This document shows, in pieces, positions 54,061 through 64,000 of a DNA stretch of 64,000 nucleotides. The notes under the pieces were generated by a model. It worked only from the letters and a program-made list of their open reading frames with translations, had not been told where the DNA came from and ran no database searches. Source of the DNA: Nocardia nova SH22a (GTDB lineage: Bacteria > Actinomycetota > Actinomycetes > Mycobacteriales > Mycobacteriaceae); NCBI RefSeq assembly GCF_000523235.1, contig NZ_CP006850.1, positions 7,068,001-7,132,000 on the forward strand, given 5' to 3'. A program made the translations under genes and the position numbers. Every line of letters starts with the position of its first letter. The stretch's first letter is position 1.

Positions 54061-55061
54061 AACGAAGGAAAGCAGTGAGCCGACCCACACCGTTGCGCGT
54101 ACTCAGCCGCAGCGATCTCGCCGATGTCCCCATCGCCCCGATCGAGGTGGTGCGCGCCGTGGAGGAGGCCTATCTGGCGCTGGCGCAGGGCGAGTCGGAC
54201 AACCCGCGCAAACTCAGCGTGGCGCATCCGGACGGCTGGTCGGTCGCCTACGCCATGCTCGGCCGCGACGGCCGCCGCCGGGTGGTGGCGATGAAGACCT
54301 CGTACAAATTCGATCCGAGTCACGACCGCAGCACCAAGCGGTACTACACCACCATCACGCTCTACGACGACGCCACCGGCACCCCGATCGCGATGATGGA
54401 CTGTTCGCGGGTGGGCGCCCTGCGCACACCGGCCGTCTCGGCCCTCCTGGTCCGCGAGACCGCCCGCCCGGGCGCGCACAGCGTGCTGCTCATCGGCACC
54501 GGCACCCAGGGCCGCAACGCGTTACCGCATCTGCTGGCCGCGAATCCGCAACTGGATCGGCTGATGGTCTACGGCACCCACCCCGAGGGCCTGGCGGCGG
54601 TCGCCGAGTATCTGCGCGAGCACGCGCCGCATCGCCAGCTCGAGGTGGTCGACGATCCGTACGCCGCCGCGGCCTCCGCCGACATCGTGCTGGCGACCGC
54701 CGGTCCCGGCACCGAGGTGGCGCTCGAATCCTCCGATCTGGCACCGGGTTCGGTGGTGGTCCTGGTCGGTTACGGCCTGGCGCCGTCCACCCTCGTCGAC
54801 GCCGATCGGGTGGTCGCGACCAGCGCCGAGCAGATGGCGCTGACCGGTACCGACATGGCCGGACCGGACGGGCGGCTGCGGCCGGTGGACGCCGAACTGC
54901 CCGCGATCCTCAGCCGCCGCCTCCCGGCCCGCATCCGGCCCGACGAGCGCCTGTTCGTCTACAACAGCGGCCTGGTACTCACCGATGTCGCCGTCGCGCA
55001 CGCCCTGGCCGAACGCGCGATCGCCGAGGGGCGCGGCACGGAGGTCCCGCTGTGGGACTGA
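54057..55061 (+). CDS. SbnB-like 2,3-diaminopropionate synthase subunit (ornithine cyclodeaminase family)
   Basis: 334 residues of the OCD/mu-crystallin family. Motifs: VVAMKTSYKFD, ALRTPAVSALLVRETARPGA and the Rossmann loop LLIGTGTQGRNALPHL. Next to an SbnA homologue it is predicted to oxidise and hydrolyse N-(1-amino-1-carboxy-2-ethyl)-glutamate to L-2,3-diaminopropionate and 2-oxoglutarate with NAD. ATG 54057 overlaps the preceding stop (ATGA); GTG 54075, behind GAAGGAAAG, is an equally possible start. Confidence 0.82.
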   Translation: MKRRKAVSRPTPLRVLSRSDLADVPIAPIEVVRAVEEAYLALAQGESDNPRKLSVAHPDGWSVAYAMLGRDGRRRVVAMKTSYKFDPSHDRSTKRYYTTITLYDDATGTPIAMMDCSRVGALRTPAVSALLVRETARPGAHSVLLIGTGTQGRNALPHLLAANPQLDRLMVYGTHPEGLAAVAEYLREHAPHRQLEVVDDPYAAAASADIVLATAGPGTEVALESSDLAPGSVVVLVGYGLAPSTLVDADRVVATSAEQMALTGTDMAGPDGRLRPVDAELPAILSRRLPARIRPDERLFVYNSGLVLTDVAVAHALAERAIAEGRGTEVPLWD

Positions 55062-55086
55062 CCTCGCCCCGGAACGGCCGGGACCG

Positions 55087-56436
55087 GTGACCGCGGACGC
55101 CAGGGCGCGGTCGATCACCGCGCCACCGCTGCCCGCGCACCGGGAGGAATGGGAGCGGCGACTGCTGGCCGATCCGGAGCTGCCGGGCGATATCGCGCAC
55201 GCGATCGGCGGTCCCTTCCACGTGCTGTATCCGGCGCGGGTCGGTGCGCTGATCGACGCCTTCACCGAGCAGTTCCGGCGCAGCGGCGTGGACGGGGCCA
55301 TCTACTACGGCAAGAAGGCGAACAAATCCGCGGGCGTCGTCCGAGCCTGCGCCGAACACGGTGCGGGCGTGGACGTCGCCAGTATCGGTGAGTTGACTTC
55401 GGCGCTGGCGCAGGGCATCCGGGGCCGCGATCTGATGGTGACCGGCCCGGCCAAATCCGATGACCTGCTCTGGCTCGCCGCCCGCCACGGGGCCCTGATC
55501 GCGATCGACGAACCGGGCGAATTCGACCGGCTCGCGACCCTCGGCATCGCCGCGCGGGTGCTGCTGCGGATTGTTCCGCCCGGTTCGGACAGCCGTTTCG
55601 GGCTCACCGACACCGAGGTGGAGTCGGTGCTGCTGCGCACCGACGTGGCGTCGATCCGGCTGGAGGGGTTCAGTTTCCACCTCTCCGGTTACGATCCGAT
55701 CGCCCGGTCGGAACTCGCCGCGGTGCTCATCGAACGCTGCCTGCACGCCCGCACCCTGGGCCATCCGGTCACCACCCTCTCCATCGGCGGCGGTTTCGGA
55801 GTGGAGTACCTGCCCGGCGACGCCTGGCGCACCTTCGCCGAGGGCAATCACCCCGGCTGGTTCCACGCCGGGAAGTCCTTCGGCTCCTACTATCCGTATC
55901 ACCAGCGCCCGGCCGGTCCCGCGGCGCTGGCGGCGATTCTCGATCACGGCGATCTGGCACATGCACTGCGCGCCAACGCCCTTCGCCTCGCGATCGAGCC
56001 CGGACGCGCCCTGCTCGATCGCGCGGGCAGTACCGTGTTCCGGGTCCAGGGCGTGAAAACCCGTACCGCACAGTCGGTTCCCTATCAACTGCTCACCGTG
56101 GACGGCACCAGCCTGAGCCTGTCCGAGCAGTGGTTCGACAGCGAATATCTGCCCGACCCCGTGCTGTGGCCGATGCGACCGGGTGCGGTGACACCCGCGA
56201 GCGTCGGCGCCACCACCTGCCTGGAGTCGGACATGCTCAGCTGGCGGCGCATCCCGCTGCCACGCCCGGCCGTCGTGGGCGATCTGCTGATCTACCCCAA
56301 TACGGCCGGATATCAGATGGACTCCAACGAATCGGCCTTCCACGAACTGCCGATTCCCCCCAAGGTGCTGCTGTCCGGCGGCACCGGATCGGATCCGGCC
56401 CGGCCGTCCCGGCTGCGCTGGACCCTCGAGCGTTGA
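55087..56436 (+). CDS. SbnH-like PLP decarboxylase (alanine-racemase fold type III)
   Basis: 449 residues. The PLP lysine is K77 in YYGKKANKSAG; the cofactor contacts are H198 in FSFHLSG, GGGFG (234-238) and EPGR (304-307); the catalytic Cys is C378 in TTCLESD. This is the LysA/ornithine-decarboxylase fold. In staphyloferrin B synthesis SbnH decarboxylates a diaminopropionate-bearing intermediate, so a diamine such as ethylenediamine in free or bound form is a likely product (inference). GTG 55087 lies 25 bp after the SbnB-like stop. Confidence 0.8.
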   Translation: MTADARARSITAPPLPAHREEWERRLLADPELPGDIAHAIGGPFHVLYPARVGALIDAFTEQFRRSGVDGAIYYGKKANKSAGVVRACAEHGAGVDVASIGELTSALAQGIRGRDLMVTGPAKSDDLLWLAARHGALIAIDEPGEFDRLATLGIAARVLLRIVPPGSDSRFGLTDTEVESVLLRTDVASIRLEGFSFHLSGYDPIARSELAAVLIERCLHARTLGHPVTTLSIGGGFGVEYLPGDAWRTFAEGNHPGWFHAGKSFGSYYPYHQRPAGPAALAAILDHGDLAHALRANALRLAIEPGRALLDRAGSTVFRVQGVKTRTAQSVPYQLLTVDGTSLSLSEQWFDSEYLPDPVLWPMRPGAVTPASVGATTCLESDMLSWRRIPLPRPAVVGDLLIYPNTAGYQMDSNESAFHELPIPPKVLLSGGTGSDPARPSRLRWTLER

Positions 56437-56468
56437 CCACCCTGCCACCACTCACGAGGAGACTCGCC

Positions 56469-57509
56469 ATGCCGATCGTCACGCGCGTGACGGACCTGAT
56501 CGGAAACACACCCCTGTTCGAGCTGGCCGTCACGGCCGGCGGCACCCGGCTGTTACTCAAGCTCGAACAGTTCAATCCGACCGGTGCGGCAAAGATCCGG
56601 ATGGCACGCGAAATGGTGCTGGATGCCGAACAACGAGGTTTGCTGAGAGATGGCGGGCATATTATCGAGTCCACATCCGGAAATACCGGACTGGGACTTG
56701 CGGTGGTCGCGGCCGAGCGAGGCTACCGATTCACCGCGGTCGTGGACCACCACGCCTGTAAGGACAAACTGCGCGCGATGCGAGCCATGGGCACCGACCT
56801 CGTCTACGTCGCCGACGACGGGGACGACACGCTGGCCACCTCCGCCCGGGAGGATCTGGCCGAGGCGATGGCGGCCGCCCAGCCGGACGCCTACTTCACC
56901 GAACAGCACAACAACGACGCCAATCCGGTCGGCTACTACGCGGTCGCCGAAGAGTTGCTGGAAGATCTGGGCCACGTCGACATCCTGCTGTCCGCGGTCG
57001 GGACCGGCGGCTCGCTGTTCGGCACCGCGCGGCGGCTCGCCGAACTGGGACAGCCCGCGCGGGTGATCGGCGTGGAGCCGGTCGGCTCGATCGCCTTCGG
57101 CGGTCCCGGCGGCCCCTACTGGCAGTCCGGCACCGGAACCCCGCCCGGCGCGACCGTCGGCACCGCCGTGGACTACTCGCTGCTGGACGAGGGCGTCACC
57201 GTCTCGGATGTGGACGCCTTCGCCACCGCCCGCGCGGTCGCACACCGCTCCGGCCTGCTGATCGGCGGTTCCGCGGGCGGCTCGGTGCACGTCGCACTGC
57301 AACGACTGGAGGAGTTCGAACCGGGATCGACCATCGTCACCATCGTGTGCGACGGCGGCGAAAAATACCTCGACACCGTCTTCGACGACGAGTGGATGAG
57401 CGATCGCGATCTGCTCGACCGTGCCGCCGAACGCGCCGTCACCGACCTGCTCGACCGGTACGCACCGGCGACCGGGGCGGACCGGCGAAATCTCGTGGGT
57501 GCCGAGTGA
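56469..57509 (+). CDS. SbnA-like cysteine-synthase-family enzyme
   Basis: 346 residues, fold type II PLP. The PLP lysine is K42 in NPTGAAKIRMA, the substrate loop is ESTSGNTGLG, and the phosphate loop is VGTGGSLFGT. C-terminal CDGGEKYLDTVFDDEWM recalls SbnA (DRGDRYLDLVY in S. aureus, recalled). With the SbnB-like neighbour it is predicted to join O-phosphoserine and glutamate, the first step to L-2,3-diaminopropionate. It is clearly different from the cbs at 3.9 kb, as it lacks CBS domains. It lies 32 bp after the decarboxylase gene. Confidence 0.82.
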   Translation: MPIVTRVTDLIGNTPLFELAVTAGGTRLLLKLEQFNPTGAAKIRMAREMVLDAEQRGLLRDGGHIIESTSGNTGLGLAVVAAERGYRFTAVVDHHACKDKLRAMRAMGTDLVYVADDGDDTLATSAREDLAEAMAAAQPDAYFTEQHNNDANPVGYYAVAEELLEDLGHVDILLSAVGTGGSLFGTARRLAELGQPARVIGVEPVGSIAFGGPGGPYWQSGTGTPPGATVGTAVDYSLLDEGVTVSDVDAFATARAVAHRSGLLIGGSAGGSVHVALQRLEEFEPGSTIVTIVCDGGEKYLDTVFDDEWMSDRDLLDRAAERAVTDLLDRYAPATGADRRNLVGAE

Positions 57510-58912
57510 ATCCGGCGATCGCGGCGGTCCTGCCTCGCGGCGACGGCCGCAGGCTGACCGCACTCGCCACCCCGATCGCCCTCACCCAGCTGGCGCAGGT
57601 CGCCATCTCCACCACCAATATCGCGCTGATGGGCAGCCTCGGCGTCGATCAGGTGGCGGCCGGTGGACTGGCCCTGGTGCTGTTCAACCAGATTCGCACC
57701 ATGTGCGTCGGGCTGATCACCGGCAGCGGTAACCAGGTCGCGACCGTCGTGAGCCGGGCCGAGCAGCAGAACCGCTCCGCCGACGACGAGATCCGCGATG
57801 TCGTCCGGTCCAGTTTCTGCATAGCGACCATCGCCGGACTGCTGGGTGCGGCGATCCTGATCGGCCTGGGCTGGTCGCTGCAATGGCTGGGCCAGGACGC
57901 GACCGTACTCGCCGAGGCGCGGCCGATGATGGTCGCGCTGGCGCCGGGCCTGCTGCCCTGCCTGTGGTTCCAGGTGATCCGCCAGTACACCGTCGGAATG
58001 CGGCGGCCGCAGGCGCTGCTGGTCGTGACGCTGGGGTCGGTGGCGGTGAACGTCGTTGTCGCCCTGGCACTCATCCACGGCTGGGCCGGACTCCCCGCCC
58101 TGGGCCTGACCGGTGTGGGCGTGGCGTCCTCGGTGGTCTTCCTGCTCACCTTCGTGGTGTTCTGGACGATGGTGCGCCGTGACGCCGTGCTCGGGCCGAT
58201 TCTGCCGGTGCGGATGTGGCCGGTGCGCGGGCGCACGGTCGCCGCCGAACTGCGTCTCGGCACGCCCATCGCGCTCACCTACGGTTCGGAAGCGGGCATG
58301 TTCTCGGTGCTCGCCCTGGCCATGGGCACCCTGGGACCGGCTGCGCTGGCCGCACACAATGTCGTCTATCAGCTGGTCTACATCGTGTTCCAGGTCGCGG
58401 TGGGGCTCTCGCACGGTGCCTCGATCCTGGTCAGCCGGGTGGTCGCGCGCGACGAGTACGGGCGCGCCCAGAATCTGGCCTGGCTGGCCCTGCGCCAGGC
58501 CGCGGTGGTGGCGGCGCTGGTCGGCCTGCTGTACGTGATGGCGCCCGATCTGGTGCTGCGGCCCTTCCTCACCGGGCACGACGGCAGCACCGCCGATCTC
58601 GCGCACGCCCTGCTGCTGATCGCCATCGTGCTGCAGTTCTTCGATGCCGCCCAGAACATCGGCACCGGACTGCTGCGCGGGCTCGAGGACACCCGGGCCG
58701 GATTCCGGCTGTCACTGGTCGGCTATTGGCTCGTCGGGTTGCCGACGGCGCTGCTGCTCGCCTTCCCGCTCGGTCTGGGCGCGGCCGGGGTGTGGTGGGG
58801 TCTGACGGCCGGACTCGCCACCACGGCGATCCTGATGCTGCGCCGGTACTTCGCGCTGCTGCACCAGCGCGAGCGAACCGAACCGCGGCAGTTGGCCGAC
58901 AGCCTCAACTGA
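57506..58912 (+). CDS. MATE-family efflux transporter
   Basis: 468 residues, 12 membrane segments in two homologous halves: ALATPIALTQLAQVAISTTN opens the first, and RLGTPIALTYGSEAGMFSVL the second. Cation-driven export of a small, probably cationic product is expected. The GTG start overlaps the SbnA-like stop (GTGA), so it is the operon's own exporter. Confidence 0.87.
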   Translation: MNPAIAAVLPRGDGRRLTALATPIALTQLAQVAISTTNIALMGSLGVDQVAAGGLALVLFNQIRTMCVGLITGSGNQVATVVSRAEQQNRSADDEIRDVVRSSFCIATIAGLLGAAILIGLGWSLQWLGQDATVLAEARPMMVALAPGLLPCLWFQVIRQYTVGMRRPQALLVVTLGSVAVNVVVALALIHGWAGLPALGLTGVGVASSVVFLLTFVVFWTMVRRDAVLGPILPVRMWPVRGRTVAAELRLGTPIALTYGSEAGMFSVLALAMGTLGPAALAAHNVVYQLVYIVFQVAVGLSHGASILVSRVVARDEYGRAQNLAWLALRQAAVVAALVGLLYVMAPDLVLRPFLTGHDGSTADLAHALLLIAIVLQFFDAAQNIGTGLLRGLEDTRAGFRLSLVGYWLVGLPTALLLAFPLGLGAAGVWWGLTAGLATTAILMLRRYFALLHQRERTEPRQLADSLN

Positions 58913-58956
58913 TCCCGGGCCGGCGCGAGAGAGCGCACGCCCAATTCGCATCCTGA

Positions 58957-58975
58957 TTAGGATAGGCTTACCAAT
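58957..58975 (+). promoter_or_regulatory. Iron box upstream of the flavodoxin gene
   Basis: TTAGGATAGGCTTACCAAT agrees with the IdeR consensus at 15 of 19 positions and lies 37 bp before the flavodoxin GTG. Confidence 0.6.
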
Positions 58976-59012
58976 GCTGTCGAGAGTTGGTGAGCGCGAG
59001 GAGGAAACAGCG

Positions 59013-59465
59013 GTGCGGGTAGTGATCCTGTTCGGAACCGAGATGGGAACCGCGGAGCGAGCGGCCGAGGCCGTGGCCGATGTGCTGGGCGGCCACGACG
59101 TCGCGGTGTACGACATGTTCGACTTCGACGTCGATGATCTGGATGTGCGGGACTTCCACATTCTGGTCTGCTCCACCTACGGCTCGGGCGATCTACCGAC
59201 CGGCGCCGAGCCGTTCTTCGAGCAACTCGACGACCGCCTGCCGGATCTGACCGGGCTGCGCTTCGCGGTCTTCGGCCTCGGCGACACCGTGTACGAGGAC
59301 ACCTTCAACCGGGGCGGCGAGATCTGCGCCGAGAAGTTCGCCGCCCGGGGCGCGATCCAGGTCGGCGAGCACGGACGCCACGACGCCTCGACCCCCGAGC
59401 GGGCGCACGACCAGGCCCGGGGCTGGGCGCGCACACTCCCGATCAACACGCTCGCCGCCGTATGA
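59013..59465 (+). CDS. Flavodoxin (MioC-like)
   Basis: 150 residues. FMN phosphate loop LFGTEMGTAERAAE, and isoalloxazine loops CSTYGSGDLPTGAEPF and FGLGDTVYEDTFNRGGE. A low-potential one-electron carrier. The iron box upstream suggests it replaces ferredoxin during iron limitation or delivers electrons for iron release from the siderophore (inference). GTG 59013 has GAGGAGGAAA upstream; ATG 58974 lies inside the iron box and is unlikely. Confidence 0.85.
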   Translation: MRVVILFGTEMGTAERAAEAVADVLGGHDVAVYDMFDFDVDDLDVRDFHILVCSTYGSGDLPTGAEPFFEQLDDRLPDLTGLRFAVFGLGDTVYEDTFNRGGEICAEKFAARGAIQVGEHGRHDASTPERAHDQARGWARTLPINTLAAV

Positions 59466-59604
59466 ATTCCGCTCCCGCACCCGTTTCACCAGCAGAGTTC
59501 TGGCGCCCCGCACACACCCCAGCGGGTAAGCGCCACAACGGTTTACACTGGGGCCACCAGCTGCGGTGTACCGATACCGCGTAAGCCGACCGTGAGGTGA
59601 CGAG

Positions 59605-60081
59605 ATGGTAGCCAGAGCCGGGGAACTTCAGCAACCCGCCACGGAACATCCCGAACTCGACGTGCTGCCGACCTGGCCGCTGGACACCATCGCCAATCTG
59701 GTCACCACCGATCCCTCCCCGCACGCCATTCCGGTCAGCTGGCCGGTGCGTGCGGGCGATCGGCGAATTCTGTTGAGCCTCAAGTTCGATCGCGGTTCGC
59801 TGGCCCGGCTGCGCAAGCGCCCCGATGTCGCCCTGCTGATCCTCGGCGGCGGCAATGTGGCGCTGTGTGCCCGCGGGCGCGCCCGGGTCATCGCCGATCC
59901 GATGCCCGGCGCCGAGGACTATGTCGCCGTCGCGATCGATGTCGAGGTGATCGACGATCACCGCCAGTCCGCCTTCGAGGTCGATACCGGCATTCAGCGC
60001 ACCGTCCTGGACGAGCCGGAACTCGAATACCTCCGCTCGCGTGTCGCGACCCTGCAGGAGATGGCCGAACAGCACAATTGA
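59605..60081 (+). CDS. Pyridoxamine-5'-phosphate-oxidase-like flavin/F420 protein
   Basis: 158 residues, split-barrel fold. Typical PNPOx-like stretch: [40 protein letters not shown] and [10 protein letters not shown]. It probably binds FMN or F420; the substrate is unknown. GTGAGG precedes the ATG. It is close to the thiamine-binding gene (5 bp), likely cotranscribed. Confidence 0.8.
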   Translation: MVARAGELQQPATEHPELDVLPTWPLDTIANLVTTDPSPHAIPVSWPVRAGDRRILLSLKFDRGSLARLRKRPDVALLILGGGNVALCARGRARVIADPMPGAEDYVAVAIDVEVIDDHRQSAFEVDTGIQRTVLDEPELEYLRSRVATLQEMAEQHN

Positions 60082-60086
60082 CGGCC

Positions 60087-60364
60087 ATGATCGCTGCCTT
60101 CTCGGTCACCCCGCTCGGCGCAGGCGCCGATGTGGGCCGGGCCGTCGCCGAAGCCGTCCGCATCGTCCGCGCCAGCGGCCTGCCCAATGAAACCAACGCC
60201 ATGTTCACCACCCTCGAGGGCGAATGGGACGAGGTGATGGCGGTGATCAAACAGGCTTCCGACGCCGTGCTCGCCGCCGCACCCCGCTGCAGCCTGGTGA
60301 TCAAGGCCGATATCCGCCCGGGGGTCACCGGCGCGATCACGAGCAAGGTCGAGACGGTGGAGCG

Positions 60365-60383
<19 letters not shown>
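60087..60383 (+). CDS. MTH1187/YkoF-type thiamine-binding protein
   Basis: 98 residues, ferredoxin-like fold. Signature: [40 protein letters not shown] and a final [20 protein letters not shown]. Binds thiamine-like ligands in related proteins. It overlaps the facing mazG gene by 19 bp. Confidence 0.87.

Positions 60384-64000
<3,617 letters not shown>

Overview
The window is a high-GC actinomycete chromosome segment, most likely Nocardia or a close mycolate-producing relative. Two blocks keep the gene order I recall from Mycobacterium tuberculosis. The left block (about 1-13.5 kb: DUF4307, greA, metB, cbs, SGNH hydrolase, FadA3-type thiolase, Bax-inhibitor-1 protein) matches the Rv1072-Rv1081c neighbourhood. 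The right block (about 46.4-64 kb: tRNA-Leu, ppx, DUF501, ftsB/divIC, eno, lpqU, mazG, mfd) matches Rv1020-Rv1026. Both ends are cut: a DUF4307 gene lacks its start at position 1 and mfd lacks its start at position 64000. No insertion sequence, prophage or CRISPR array was seen.

Layout. 1-13.5 kb: sulfur amino acid genes (metB, cbs), a secreted lytic transglycosylase behind a strongly structured leader, a thiolase, a TetR/quinone-reductase pair with an obvious operator, an MFS exporter behind an IdeR/DtxR iron box, and an rRNA-methyltransferase-like gene. 13.6-16 kb: a lipoprotein, then a probable copper-responsive pair (DUF6153, DUF305) behind a CsoR-like palindrome. 16.2-26.7 kb: two lipases, two PucR-type regulators, a repeat-tailed protein, an APC permease, and an NCS1 permease coupled to an APH-fold kinase. 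26.8-38.7 kb: a GT87 mannosyltransferase, an acetyltransferase-like protein, an amidase, an alpha/beta-hydrolase that appears to have lost its catalytic residues, a PAP2/AUR1-like membrane enzyme, an MDR transporter, and an acyl-CoA dehydrogenase behind an exact KstR motif. 39-46.4 kb: a MarR/SDR pair, a tail-to-tail two-component system whose kinase gene overlaps a secreted trypsin-like protease gene, DUF4291, and an XRE/small peptide/recombinase-like trio.

The most interesting region is 52.87-59.47 kb. It sits between the conserved neighbours lpqU and mazG and opens with an iron box. It encodes a VioC-type Fe(II)/2-oxoglutarate oxygenase, an SbnB-like and an SbnA-like enzyme (together an L-2,3-diaminopropionate synthase), an SbnH-like PLP decarboxylase and a MATE exporter, almost all overlapping or a few bases apart. 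A flavodoxin with its own iron box follows. No NRPS or NIS synthetase is present. Together this predicts an iron-regulated island that makes and exports a small diamine or amino-acid-derived metallophore, or a precursor for one. The distant MFS exporter at 9.8 kb carries the best-matching iron box and could belong to the same regulon.
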